Positions 34,563-46,956 of a DNA stretch of 64,000 nucleotides are shown piece by piece. Both the position numbers and the translations under genes were made by a program. Origin of the DNA: Ailanthus altissimus (Eukaryota > Streptophyta > Magnoliopsida > Sapindales > Simaroubaceae); contig OX327697.1 of NCBI GenBank assembly GCA_946807835.1, positions 9,253,001 through 9,317,000 of the forward strand, given 5' to 3'. The notes beneath the pieces are model-generated. The model saw nothing but the letters and a program-made list of their open reading frames with translations. It was not told the origin of the DNA and ran no database searches. Position 1 is the first letter of the stretch. Each line of letters starts with the position of its first letter.

Positions 34563-35256
34563 GGCACACTAAGCGAAAGTCGGTTACGTTTATCAATACT
34601 AAAGCGGTAACTTTGTACATTTTCTTTTCTTTGTAAAATCTTAGTTTTATTTTCTTTGTTGTAATTCATTTTATTTTTCATAGTTGGTTCACCTAATTTA
34701 ATTTGTTTTTTTTAGTTAATTTATTATATTTTATATTATTTTAATGGCTGATTTTACCACCTAACTTAACTTCTTTTTTTATTTATTGCACTTTAGTTTA
34801 TTTATTGTACTTTATTTATATATTGCACTTTATTTTCTTTTATTTATTTATTGCACTTTTTTGTATTTATTATTTTTATTTATTTTTATTTAATTATTGT
34901 ACTTTATTTTCTTTAGTTAATATGTTATATTTTTATTTTATTTTAATGGCCGGTTCTACAGCCTAACGTTTTATTTTATTTTTTTTCTTTTATTTATTTA
35001 TTGTACTTTGCATTTTATTTTTCTTATTTATTGCACCTTCTTTTCTTTTATTTACTTATTGTACATTTTTTTAATTTATTTATTGTACTTTTTTTTAACG
35101 TACTTTACAGTTTATTATCTTTTATTCATTTATTACATTTATATTTCATGGTTGGTCTTACCACCTAACCCATTTCTATTTCTTGTTGTCTTTTATTTCA
35201 CTTCTTATTTTTTCTTGACCATTTCTTTCATTTTAAAATTTTTTTTGTTAAGATGT
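34563..35256 (+). repeat. Athila leader with about 200-bp internal repeats
   Basis: T-rich untranslated leader. Copies of a landmark word resembling ggttgnttntaccacctaac occur near 34683, 34746, 34950 and 35151, and tttatttattgcactttatt words recur between them. The frame that opens at 35008 is chance; Gag starts later. Confidence 0.55.
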
Positions 35257-36900
35257 ATGCATCGACTTAGAGATAAACGAGGTAGATTTGTGAGAGAAGT
35301 AGAATTAGAACCACCACCACAATTTATAAGGGAAGAGAATCCACCATCTAGTTCATCTTGTAATTTCAACAAAATAAGCCAACACGAAGATAACCCCGTT
35401 AGGACTCTAAAAGATTACTTGCATCCTACTCGCACAGTCACACCATCATGCATTATATTTTCACCTAACACACCATATTCAGATTTTAAACCTGGAATGA
35501 TACAACTTCTGCCTACTTTTCATGGTCTGGATAGTGAAAATTCTTATGTATATGTTAGGAAATTTAAAGAGGTAATTGCCACCTTCCATAGCCAACCTGA
35601 AGCCATAGATACTATTAGGCTTAAAAGTTTTCCTTTTTCTTTGAAAGACAAAGCAAAGAGTTGGCTATATTCTTTGAGGCCGAGGTCTATAGGAACTTGG
35701 GGAGAAATGACCCAAGCATTTTTTAATAAATACTTCCCACAACACAAAACTAATGGCCTGGAAAGACAAATTTCTTCCTTTTTCCAAAAAAATAGTGAAA
35801 CCTTATATCAAGCATAGGAAAGGTTTTAAGAGTTGCTAAATTTGTGCCCTCACCATGGGTATGAAAATTGGCACTTAGTTAGCTATTTTTATGAAGGACT
35901 CACAATTAGAGAGCGCTAATTTATTGAGATGATGTGTAATGGGGAGTTCCTTCACAAAGATTCAGAGGAAGCCATAGAATTCCTTAATGATTTAGTTAAA
36001 AAAGCCTATACATGGACCGGACCTAGCATGACTGAAAGCACAAATAGGTCACACCCAGTAGAGTTTTCCATCTTAGGGAAGAGGATAACCTCAAAGCCCA
36101 ATTAGAGGTCTTAACTAGGGAGTTAGAGGCCTTGAAAATCAAAGATAAAAGGGTCACCTACACGATTGCTAAGGTTGAGTCACACGATGTCTGTTTTATC
36201 TGTAGAGAAGTGGAATACTTAGCTCAGGATTGCCCCACTTATAATGAGATGGGAGGGATATATGAGGAACAATGTAATGCCATAGGGATGTACAAAAAGC
36301 CTTATTCACCATACTCTGAAACCTATAATCCTAGCTGGAGAAACTATTCAAACTTTAGTTGGAAATATGACCAACAAGCCAACAGCCATTGAAAACAAGA
36401 ACAACAAGCACCCAAGTCTTATATTACACCTCAATATAATGCACGACCAACTAGGAGTCCTTTAGAGGATATATTACAAGCACTTTTAGAGGCACAAAGT
36501 AAGACTAATAAAAAATTTAAAACAGTTCTTACGCAGGTGATAGACGAAAATAAAGAAATCAAGAGTCAAATCAAAAAGCTGACCAGTGCTTTAACTGTAC
36601 AAAAACGAGGTAAGTTTCCATCTCAACCTCAATCCAAAAGTACAATTCATGGCACAAATTTCTACTTCTGATGCACAAAATCTCAAAGAAGTCAATGTTA
36701 TTACTACTCGAAGTGGTAAGATTGTGAGTGACCCTACTTCCCCAATTAACACATCAATAGGTAGTAAAGACGGCCACATTAAAAAAGAGGCCACAGTGAA
36801 AAAAGAGCCCAAAAATAAGTTTTCAATCCTAGTGCCTTTTCCTCATGCTCTTCGACTGGTTGGAAAAAATTTAGAAATTTAAGATGAGATTTTGGAATAT
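35257..36900 (+). pseudogene. Athila gag
   Basis: ATG at 35257 opens MHRLRDKRGRFVREVE. The Retrotrans_gag core follows: FKPGMIQLLPTFHGLDSEN, IDTIRLKSFPFSLKDKAKSW and MTQAFFNKYFPQHKTN (35485-35751). TAG at 35815, TAA-type stops in the rest. After it CPHHGYENWHLVSYFYEGL (35851-35907) is the usual next block. A zinc knuckle CFICREVEYLAQDC (36190-36231) has Tyr in place of His. The last part (36649-36882) is a Lys/Ser-rich linker with VITTRSGKIV, typical before Athila protease. Confidence 0.85.
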
Positions 36901-39060
36901 TTGAAACAAGTTAAGATTAAACTTCCCTTGTTGCATTTGATTAAGCAGATTATAACTTATGCCAAATTCATCAAGGATCTATGCACTATTAAAAGAAAAC
37001 ACCATGTAAAAAAAATTACTTTTTTGGTAGAATAGGTAAGTGCAGTGATTGAACAAAAGACGCCACCCAAGTATAAAGACCAAAGATGTCCCATAATCTT
37101 CTACCAAATTGGGGTATATGAGTTTGATCAAGCTTTGTTGGACCTAGGAGCAAGTGTAAATTTAATGCCTTATTCTATTTATTTGCAATTGAGACTTTGT
37201 GAGATTAAACCTACATCTGTAGTCCTATAATTAGCTGACTGATTAATCAAAAACCACAGGCAATAGTAGAAGATGTTGCAAATTGATAAATTTTACTGCC
37301 CCTATTGATTTTCTTGTTTTAGATACTCATTCTGTTGGGAGACCTTTTCTTGCCACTGCTAACATTCTTATTGATTACAAAAATGGTCTAATGAAATTAT
37401 CTTTTGGAAATATAACTCTTGATGTGAACATTTTCCATATTGGCAAGCAACCACGAGAATAAGATGAATGCTATCATACGTATATGATAGATACAGTTGT
37501 AGCGGAGGAAACTTATAAAAATCATGCCTCTGATTCTTTAGAAAACCTCTTTAATTTTGATTTTGATTTTGAAGAATTGTATTATCCTGATGAAATAACT
37601 GATATGTTTAGTATTGTTGACTCACAGGATAAAGGGACTTGATTTTGGCAGCCACGCTTTGAAGAGTTGCCACGAGAGAGGGAGAAACTGAAACCATCAA
37701 ACCTCGAGACACTACAAGTTGTGCTTTCTCCACTGCCTAAAGGTTTGAAACACGCATTCTTGGGACCAGGTGATACCTTTCCTATCATCATTTCTTCTGA
37801 ACTTGGTGTTGAACAAAAGAAAAAATTGATAAAATTGTTAAAAGAACACAAGTCTGCACTAGGTTAGATCATAGCTGAAATTAAATGTATTTTTCCATTG
37901 ATATGCTCCTATAGAATTCATTTAGAGGAAGGTGCCCAACCTCGTAGGAGCCCACAAAAAAGACTTAGCCCAACAATAAAAGAAGTAGTGAAGAAAGATG
38001 TCTTGAAACTATTAGATGCGGATATAATCTACCCAATTTTTGATAGTCAATGGGTAAGTCCAACTCAAGTAGTGCCTAAGACATCTAGGGTTACTATTGT
38101 AGAAAATGAGAATGGGGTACCTGTACCAACTAGGGTGGTAAGTGGTTGACGAATGTGTATTGATTATAGAAAATTAAACACAGCCACTAGGAAGGACTAT
38201 TTTTCATTGCCTTTTATCGACCAAATTTTAGAACGTGTAACTGGACATCCTTTTTATTGCTTTCTTGATGGGTATTCAAGATATTACCAGATTGAGATAG
38301 CTATAGAAGATCAAGAAAAAATCACTTTTACATGCTCTTTTGGTACTTGTGCTTTTCGTAAAATGCTATTTGGATTATGTAATACACCAGTTACTTTTTA
38401 GCATTGTATGTTGAGTATTTTCTCTGATATTGTTGAAAAATGCATAGAAATTTTTATAGATGATTTGATTGCTTTTGGTAATTCTTTTAATTTATGCCTA
38501 CTTAACTTGAAAGCTATTTTGAGAAGGTGTGAAGGAAAAAGACTTGAGCTAAATTGAGAAAAATGTCATTTCATGGTATCTTCAGAAATTGTTTTAGGCC
38601 ACATTGTATCTGAAATAGGGATAGAGCTTGACAAGGCAAAAATTAAATTAATCTCTAAATTATTTACACCCAAAATGATAAAAGATGTCCGATTTTTTCG
38701 TGGACATGCTCACTTTTACAGAATGTTTATACAAAATTTTTCTATCATATCTAGACTATTGTGTAACCTTTTGCTAAAAGATATAGAATTTATATGGACA
38801 CAAGAGTGTGAGGAGGCATTCTGAACACTCATTGCCAAACTCACCATTGCTCCTATCATGCAATCACCAAATTGGAACCTTCCATTGGAAATTATGTGTA
38901 ATATAAGTAATTATGTTATAGAAGCAGTTCTTGGGCAATGACGGAAAGGAAAACCCTTTGTTGTTTATTATACTAGTAGGACTTTGAATTATGCTTAGAT
39001 GAATTACACTACTATTGAAAAAGAACTACTAGCTGTTGTTTTTGCCTTAGACAAATTCTG

Positions 39061-39157
39061 TTAATTAAATGGGTTTTAGCATCCTTCTTAAAAAAAATAT
39101 ACTTAAAGGCCGCGTGGTCAATAAAAACAACAATAAGTGAACCAATCAAATAAGAAA
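39061..39157 (-). other. Micro-inversion inside Athila RNase H
   Basis: On the + strand this piece makes no sense, but its reverse complement encodes the missing RNase H block containing FIDHAAFKYIFFKKDAK (usually FxDHAALKYLLxKKDAK). The flanking + strand reads up to VVFALDKF on the left and from FDLTIKDKKG on the right. About eight codons expected between the block and the right flank are missing. Confidence 0.75.
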
Positions 39158-40035
39158 TTTGATCTGACCATCAAAGACAAGAAGGGCGTTAAAAATATTG
39201 TTGCTGATCATCTATCCCGCCTTGAGTTCAATGACTATACTGATTTGCCACCCATTCGAGATGATTTCCTGATGAACATCTTTTTACTATAAGCCAAATA
39301 ACTTGGTATGCATATATCGTAAATTATTTGGTTTGTGGTGAACTTTCATCTAACTAGAGTGCACAAAATAAGCGTAAGTTCTTGGTTAAGGTAAGTAATG
39401 TTTATTGGGATAATCCATATCTTTTCAAATATTATCCTAACCAAATTATGAGACGTTGTATTCCTAAAAGTGAAGTTTCTAGTGTCTTAAATTTTTTTCA
39501 TAGTGCTGCTTATGGTGATCATTTTTCTATAAAGAAGACAGTTGTAAATAATTTACAATATGGTCTTTACTGGCTTACTTTGTTCAAAGACACTAATAAG
39601 TTTTGTTGTTCCGGTGAAAGATGTCAAAAGTTAAGTGATTTATCTCGAAGACATATGATGCCTCTTAACCATACTCTTGTTATTGAGATATTTGATTGTT
39701 GGGGTATCAATTTTATAGGCCATTTTCCCTTATCTTTTGGCTACCTTTATATCCTTCTAGTTGTTGACTATGTATCAAAATGGGTGAAAGTTGTAGCTTG
39801 TCATACTAATGATAATACAACTGTAGTAAAATTCTTAAAAGAAAATATATTATCTAGGTACAGTATGCCATGTGTCATCATTAGTAACCAAGGAACACAT
39901 TTTTGTAATTGTTCTTTTGAAGCTTTGATGCGCAAGTATAGTGTTCTTCACAAAGTTTTCACTACATACCATCCACAGACAAATGAACAAGCCGAACTAG
40001 CAAATAGAGAGGTTAAACAGATTTTAGAAGATACG

Positions 40036-41469
40036 TGATGCGATATTTCTATATCATAAATTAAGTGCAAGTATACACTATCGTATGCAAGTAATAAAGA
40101 GACTAAATAAGTCGGATGTCGAACCCACAGGGATAATTCTTTCTTTTTAACCAATTACTAAAATTATATCTTCCTAATAATTATTCAGAAAAATAAAAAT
40201 CTAAGAATGAATGTAAGAAATATAAAAGCAAAAACACAATGCAATGAGATTTAAAGATAGCAACGTAGAGAAAACCTAGGATTAATATTATCCCTCAATA
40301 TGTTTCTAATGATTAATCCTCTAATATTTAACTCACTTAGTCTTTATTATTGATCAAGACACTAATGTATTCACAAGCCTCTTCCAAGGTCATGCAAGTA
40401 TATCTTAGTTTACCAAATACCTATATTTCTATGGTACTTGTAATAAATTAAGATTCATTAAGATTAGGTTTTATTGATCATACATGCCAATTAGGTATAT
40501 TCCTATCCTAAGTTGAAACTTGCATATGCAACATTGAATGTTACTCTACAATCATGTATCAAATTACTTAGGTCTAAATATTATGATTCCTCTTCCGAGT
40601 TTATCAATAATATTACCAACTCATTCACCATATATTGGCCAGATATACTGAAGCATTAAACACAAGTAATTTAAATAATAAATGACTAAGTTTATTAAAT
40701 ACTAAATGATATGGCAATTAAGCACACATATTGAGTTCAAATATTAACCCTAGAAAATAAGTTAGCTCATGGCTACAAGAGAACAGCAGTAAAAATAATT
40801 ATAAATCATGATACAATTATTAGCAAACCGATATAGACATCGAATTGCTCTTAATTGCGCTGCCTAGGAACTCTTGATGCCAAAGAACGTCTTGTATCTC
40901 TCTCTAAAGTTGCTTCAATTAAGCTCCTATTGCTCTCCAAGACTCGTGCTCTGTATTCTTGGTGCTCTTAGGTCATCTTGGATTGATTCTTGAAGGCTGG
41001 GAACGAGTGGCTTTATATAGGGATTGATATGAGCTTGAAAATCTCAATTCTCGTCGGACTAGGACTCGCACTACCGCTGGCGCGCTATGCATCTGTCGCT
41101 GGGGCGACGCGTGAAAAAGCTATTACCGCTGGAGCGGTGGGATCTTGGCGCTGGGGCACTGTCTCGTCGCTGGGGCGGTGACTGTCTGGCGCTGGGGCGC
41201 TATACGCGACTTAAGCAGGTCATTTTTCTTATTTCGATCACTATTTCAGCGCTGGGGCTAAAATCCTTGTGGCGCTGGGGCGATGGACACATACTTTGAA
41301 AACTTTGCATTTTAGTCCCTGTTTTCGCTCCTTTTGCGTTCTTTCTTTAAATTTCGTTCAAGTCCCTATAAATAACAATAATGCACATAAATAGCCATCT
41401 ATTCTCATAAAACCATAAAATATCAATAATAAAAACATGAGAAAATATATGACAAATTTGCTCTTATCA
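40036..41469 (-). mobile_element. Solo LTR (Athila-like) inserted in the Athila integrase
   Basis: 1,434 bp, tgatgcgata...ctcttatca, with perfect duplication atacg (40031-40035, 41470-41474). Removing the LTR and one atacg copy makes the integrase frame continuous. On the minus strand, U3 carries a striking GC-rich block of cgctggggcg words (41060-41285), then a TATA (complement of tttatatagg, 41012-41021), then U5 with the conserved caagtatacactatcg block (40068-40083). Confidence 0.92.
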
Positions 41470-42239
41470 ATACGATTAACCCAAATCGCAAAGATTGGTT
41501 TCTACGCCTTTCTAATGCATTATGGGCATATCCCATTGCATACAAAACCATCTTTGGATATCTCAATACTGGCTTGTTTATGGGAAAGCTTTCCATTTAC
41601 CTGTTGAGCTAGAGCATAAAGCTTATTAGGCTGTCAAAGCCCTTAACTTTGATTTGAGTGCTATAGGTCTTCAAAGAAAGTTACAATTGTCAGAAATAGA
41701 AGATCTATAAAATGACGTATATGATAACTCCAGAATTTACAAAGCTAAAATGAAAGCAGCTCATGACAAACAGATCTCAAGAAAATACTTCAAGCCAAAT
41801 CAACGGGTTTATCTTTAGGATTCTCGATTGCATTTACACCCTTGAAAGTTGAGATGTCGATGGACTGGTCCATTTATAGTAAGGCAAGTTTTTTCTAATG
41901 GTGCTGTCAAAATTGAAGACCCCACTGATGGGTGAATTTTTTAAGTGAATGGACAGCGGCTGAAAAGCTATGTGAAAAAGGTAAACCACTCTATGTACCT
42001 AGACGAGATCTCTCTTGTGGATCCTGTCTATAATACTTGATCAGGTTCAATCTATCTGTACCATATTTTATATTTTGTCTATATTTTATCTATTGACTTT
42101 TTATTTTTGCTTTTATTTTCTTTCACATTTTATTTTACTTTTTTTTTCTTTTTTTCTTCACTGTGATTTTATTTCCGGTCAAGTGACGAATACGGTACTC
42201 CATAGCTATTAAAGTCAGTTTCTCAATTCCCTAAAATCT

Positions 42240-42900
42240 GTCCCTCAAACTGTGCATTCATCTATTTTTTTTCTTTTAAAATAGGTCGCATTCTTGCTAA
42301 CCTTTAAAAACGTGTTCCTTCATTGCCTCAAAATACTCTACTTAAGATTTACAAAGCACGGTGTGAAAGACCAAGGTTATTGATGTTGAGTAATATCCTT
42401 GTGGATATTCATTGGTTAATTGAAGCCAAGGTTCGATTATTTGGTGAGTCTGCAAATGATTTTGTTTCTTTTATGCCTGGTCTTGGAAGAAGCTCTTATA
42501 CCAAAAGGCGACGAGCAAAGAGGTTTTAAGTCTATCATAAATGTGCTCGATAGAATTGTAATCGGAGTTATTGTTCTTTAGGATTTGCATCTAGAAATCG
42601 AGAAGACAAAATTCAATTCATTAAGAATGGACTGAGTAAGAAGTCTCTGGATGATATCCTATTGACTCTTGAGACCTATTCCTATGGGCTGGTGCAACGT
42701 GAACTTCTTGATTTATGAAATAAATTCAAAAATGAACATCAACGGTATAGTCTCAAAAATTTAACTTTAAAAGACCATGTTTGCTAATTTATAAGAAAAT
42801 TGAATGGGAAGCCTATCCCCGACCCATATAGGGCGTTTAAGCCGTTACTGGACGTAAAATTAGAGAAAGATGTGAGCCACAATCACAAATACATGTAAAT
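42240..42900 (+). pseudogene. Open region downstream of Athila pol, unknown function
   Basis: Read across stops and shifts, the sequence gives a basic protein-like stretch of about 200 residues: VPSLPQNTLLKIYKARCE, LVDIHWLIEAKVRLFGESAN, SFMPGLGRSSYTKRRRAKR (42323-42529), then ASRNREDKIQFIKNGLSKKS, ILLTLETYSYGLVQRELLDL (42655-42716) and RKLNGKPIPDPYRAFKPLLD (42797-42850). It occupies the place where some Athila elements carry an extra, env-like reading frame, but it shows no signal peptide or membrane segment and I do not recognise the family. It ends in a triple acatgtaaat repeat (42891-42920). Confidence 0.5.
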
Positions 42901-44203
42901 ACATGTAAATACATGTGTTCTAATTTCAAACTTTATTTTATAAATAGTATAGCTACTTATATAGATGTCTTAAATTCAAAAATTTTGGTTAAATAATGCA
43001 TGTAGATTATTATCTTTAATTTTTTGTGTTTTATTTTTAAATCTCTTCTGACAAACTATTGGGTTACCACAATCATTGTTATCATTTGGTACTTTATAAA
43101 TACAGGACCTCATTTTCTTCATTTTCATATATTGAGATAAAGGTGAATATAGATATGAAAGAAACCGCAGTTCAACAATTCTGAAATATATGTGTATTTT
43201 GTGAATTTAATCATGGGAGAAATAAAATATTTGTAGAAGCAGCAAACAATGTAGGAAAAGCATTAACTGTAAGAAAAATGACCTTCCTTATACTTTGAAA
43301 GCCCTATCATAACTAGCAACACGACATTCTAATTAGTTTCAGAGTCAGTTTATTGATATAACATGAATGCATATAATTATAAACATGTGACGATAGAGGT
43401 CACCAAATTTGTCTAGAGCTGCTGAATACTAAATACTGGTATACATAAAATGAAATACTAGATAAATACATGAAAAAAGAAGAAAAAAAAGAGATGCAAG
43501 AAACAATTAAATGACCAAAACAATAAATTCTAAGATTCTAAATACTGGTATGTCAAAATGGGTTTAACTATATCTTCAGAAACAACCATTTGCAAATAAA
43601 AAAGAATGTTAAACTTAAAAGCAGGACAAACGCAACTCTAAGACCAAGAAATCAATGAACAAATAACATTCTCTTGATTCTAAATCCATCAGAATAATAG
43701 ATTTGGTTGACTAATTAATAAGATCTAGCTGTACTTGATCAACTGCATAGAGCAGATAATGTCTGTATCAGGTTAAGAAATCACAATTACATTGATACAA
43801 TAAGTTTTAATGCTAAAAGAAAATAGCCAGTATGCAATTTATTATAAGCCAACCTCAATGCAAATGGTAGCTAGGTGACTCTGCTTTCATTGTACTATCT
43901 GTCTCTCACTCGTTTTCACAAACACCTTACAAGCATCGTTAACAAAATCTAACTTACACAATACGGAAGTTATTCATAGCATAATCACAGGAAAAAAAAT
44001 CAATAATTCAACACATTACTTATAAGGGTAAACTTATTGAATAAAGGACCTCTTTTCTACAACCACAGAATAAACAAGGTAAATTGTCAACATCACAAGA
44101 GAAAGAACAAATATGAATGCCCAGAGATAGATGGCTAGATAAGGACCTCTTTTCTACAACCACAGAAAGTATCAGTATATAATTGATTTTAGAAAATCCT
44201 CAG
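42901..44203. other. AT-rich spacer
   Basis: No gene or known repeat seen. A 22-bp word (gacctcttttctacaaccacag) occurs twice, near 44047 and 44142. Confidence 0.4.
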
Positions 44204-44700
44204 CCATTACATTTGCTAGCTTTAAAAGCGTGGGTTAATGCCTCCTTAATTTCATAGCCAACTTGATCAATTACTTCTTGGGATTTAGTGGAGGACAACT
44301 TTTGCTTCTTAGTAATACGATCAAAGGAATCTTTTATAGAAATGAACGGCTCTTACATCAACTAAGTGAGAACTAAAGAGAATAAAAAAAGTATAGTTCA
44401 AAATCATAATATGCATAAAAAGTGGTCAGCACCAAATAAATAACTAAATCAAAACTTCACTGGATAATATATCTACAATAGTTTCTATGTAAATCAGTGA
44501 AACTTCATCCCATGTTAAAGTTGAAGGAAATTGATTTAATGGAATCATGAAGCACTCCGAGGCAGGACAACTCAGTCTTTTGCAAAACTGGGCTCATCTC
44601 AAGCTTTTCCAAATTAGGTGTATTTAAAAGGTGCAATTTTCTAATTGCATAGATAAAGTTCGCTAAAGAATATAAAATAGTACTTTATAAAACATACAAA
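44204..44700 (-). pseudogene. Two exon-like blocks of an unidentified protein
   Basis: Minus strand. Upstream block (about 44526-44682): after a good acceptor (attctttag) it reads NFIYAIRKLHLLNTPNLEKL, EMSPVLQKTELSCLGVLHDS and IKSISFNFNMG, then a stop. Downstream block (about 44204-44348): FISIKDSFDRITKKQKLSST, KSQEVIDQVGYEIKEALTHA and FKASKCNG, then TGA at 44204. The amino-acid composition, absence of stops and hydrophilic helical character look like real protein rather than chance. No donor site joins the first block neatly to the second, and no further exons were found, so this is probably a gene fragment or decayed gene. I do not recognise the family. Confidence 0.4.
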
Positions 44701-45757
44701 AAATGATTCACTATCGATCCTTTCCACACCAAAAGTAATTTAAAACACGATGACTTATATAAATCATTTTAGAATACTTTCTCTACAAATAAAAAAAGTT
44801 TTCGGCAACATGAGCAAGTCATTGGCAGACAGTGTCAAGTTTTAACCACATATTTATAGGTTCTTAATACCACCTCTTTCATTATTATAATAAATAATTA
44901 AAAAGAATTATGTTATTACACAAATTATCTGTGTCTAAAAAATAGTTTTCAAATACATATATTTTATATTTGGATAAAATTAATTAATTAATATAGATAA
45001 TATTTTATCCAAATGTAATTAAAAATTTAATTTAAAACTTCAATAAATAAAATCTTTAAGATAATTTTTGAAATTATCAGAAAGATTTTATTTTAATTTT
45101 AGTGTTTTTCTTTTATTAAAAGACTAATGATGCTCAAATGTTGGGTATTATATGTTAACCACAAAGAGCGTGACTCTATGTGGTTTACATGAATAAGGTC
45201 TCCTTTTAAGAGATAATAATTTAATTAATAAATATTATTAATTAAATTATTATTTTAAAATTAGAAGATTAGTCTAAATAAGACACAATACACATACGTA
45301 AAAAAAAAATGTGGGACACGTTTTTTTTTTTAAGAAGAAAACAATTTTGGAAGCTCACTCTTCTTCTCACTATAAAATAAGATGCTTGATTTGAAATTCT
45401 TTGGTGTAAGAAAATTCAGCGTGAATTTAAAGTATGTTCTTGTTAATTTTTTTATTTATTTTAACATCAAATTCATGTATTCATAAGATCCTTAAATAAA
45501 AAGTATTTTTATCTAATAAAAATAAATATTAAAAAAAATTATTTTCTATTCTATTGCGTTATGAATGGTATAACAATAACTTTAACCAACATTTATGGAT
45601 GTAATATTTTGTTCTCATTTTACTACAGCATGTAAGTTCTTTTATTACTGCCATGCATAGGCTCTTTTATAATTATTTAGATCTATTTATGCATTATCCT
45701 TTGGAATATTCGATTTGTATGAAACAAGTTTGTAAATAAGGGGATTCTATTGACTGC
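44701..45757. other. AT-rich spacer
   Basis: Nothing supportable; includes an imperfect inverted repeat of attaattaata words near 44980-45250. Confidence 0.35.
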
Positions 45758-46375
45758 GGATGGTATGGTTGGTTGGGTTAAGGATTTTTTGGCAGAATTT
45801 AAATCAGTAAATGTATAGCCGCGGGTGGCCACAAAGCACAAAGTTCAGAAATGGTCAAAGCCACCTTTAATGAGTTTTAAGTTGAACTCTGATGCTGCTA
45901 TTGATTTTTCTACAAACAAAATAAGTTTTGGCTTTATGATTCATGATCATTTAGAGCAGGTTTTGTGCTCGAGTTTAGAGATGACAAAAGGCCTTTTTTC
46001 GGTTCATATGGCTGAAGCTACAGCTATCCTTAAATGGCTACAAGTTATATCTCTGTTTAACTTGCCTTCTATTGAAGTTGAATCTGATGTAGTTGTGATT
46101 GTTAATGATCTACTCTCTGGAACTATTACTCACTCTGAAACTAGTTTAATTCTCTAGGAAATCTTAGATTATCTCCACCGATTTTCTTCTTTCAAAATTT
46201 TATATGTACTACGAAATGCTAATAGATTGACTCACGAGCTTGCTCGATTAGCTTTATATTCATCTACAATTGGTACTTGGACTAATATTGTTGCAAGCTC
46301 ATTAGAATATGTTGTAATGGAGAATTCCTCTTAACTTTCGTGGTGATTAATGCATTTTTTATTTCAAAAAAAAAG
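45758..46375 (+). mobile_element. 5'-truncated LINE tail
   Basis: RNase H coding sequence followed by a short 3' UTR and an A-rich tail (atttcaaaaaaaaag, 46361-46375). Upstream part of the LINE is absent, as is usual for 5'-truncated insertions. Confidence 0.7.
45825..46334 (+). pseudogene. RNase H domain of a LINE
   Basis: Open from 45825 to a TAG at 46155: KWSKPPLMSFKLNSDAAIDF carries the first Asp, MAEATAILKWLQVI the Glu and VESDVVVIVNDLL the next Asp of an RVT_3-type RNase H. Beyond the stop the same frame continues with EILDYLHRFSSFKILYVLRN and ANRLTHELARLALYS, where the RxxNxxAHxLA end motif is recognisable with T for A before His. One stop only, so it is less decayed than the LINE at 2676-9720, and it is from a different family. 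Confidence 0.75.
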
Positions 46376-46854
46376 AATTTCTAATTATATGATTACATAT
46401 ATGCATTTCATTTTTCAATTCCTTCATTTATTTTATTCTAGTTTAATTATGATGTAATATGGTATTTTGGGGACACCAAATAATTACGTCTTCATTTCCT
46501 CTCAATAATGCTTTCTTAATTTGCATTCAAAGTACAATAATTTATAAACACCAAAATAATTACCTTATCATAACAAAATAAATTAATATATGACGACTCG
46601 TCCAAATCTAACGTTACCACATGTATATATATCAAATCTTCAGTATAAAAATATACTATTTAGCAGGAACACTTATCAAAGATATATATTTTTTCGAAAT
46701 TCATGAGCAAGACTAAAATCAAAACCTTTGAAATATTGAGCTTTTAATATAAAGAATTCAAATGAGTTGAGAATACTAGTCGAATTGATTAGTCTTTTTT
46801 TAATTGTCTATTTAAATTTAAGGTTCGATTCCGTTTATAACAAAATAAAGAGGG

Positions 46855-46956
46855 GTATGTATCTATTATTAGAGGGGTGTGTTTGTTGTAACACTCAAAA
46901 GATATATACATATATATGTATTTATTATTAGAGGGGTGTGTGTTGTAACACTCAAA

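Larger units (their letters stand above)
37045..42035 (+). pseudogene. Athila pol: protease, RT, RNase H, integrase; interrupted
   Basis: Protease: ALLDLGASVNLMPYSIY (37132-37182), the DLGAS form of Athila. RT: RRSPQKRLSPTIKEVVKKDV (37947-38006), MCIDYRKLNTATRKDYF (38153-38203), FLDGYSRYYQIEIA (38261-38302) and, after a stop at 38399, the catalytic FIDD (38453-38464) in place of YVDD. RNase H: YTTIEKELLAVVFALDKF (39004-39057), then a 97-bp inverted piece, then DKKGVKNIVADHLSRLEF (39177-39230). Integrase: 39382-40035, with D in EIFDCWGINFIG (the second D of GIDF is N), ISNQGTHF (catalytic D to N) and NEQAELANREVKQ. The solo LTR at 40036-41469 splits it; the C-terminal part runs 41475-42035 (ISRKYFKPNQRVYL, WTGPFIVRQVFSNGAVKIED). 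Catalytic losses show it is dead. Confidence 0.88.
33038..42900 (+). mobile_element. Athila-lineage Ty3/Gypsy element, 3' LTR missing
   Basis: 5' LTR (33038-34539), PBS, long leader, gag, protease, RT, RNase H, integrase and a further open region, in the order of Athila elements. It is broken by a solo LTR (40036-41469), a micro-inversion (39061-39157) and many stops. No copy of the 5' LTR is found downstream, so the 3' end is deleted or outside the window. It appears to have inserted into the LTR fragment ending at 33037. Confidence 0.85.

Noticed and set aside
35008..35256. Hydrophobic N-terminal extension of Athila Gag
   Set aside because: Phe/Leu/Tyr-rich translation of a T-rich leader; the conserved Gag starts at 35257.
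40990..41299. Open frames over the cgctggggcg block
   Set aside because: Low-complexity GC-rich U3 of the solo LTR; composition-driven.
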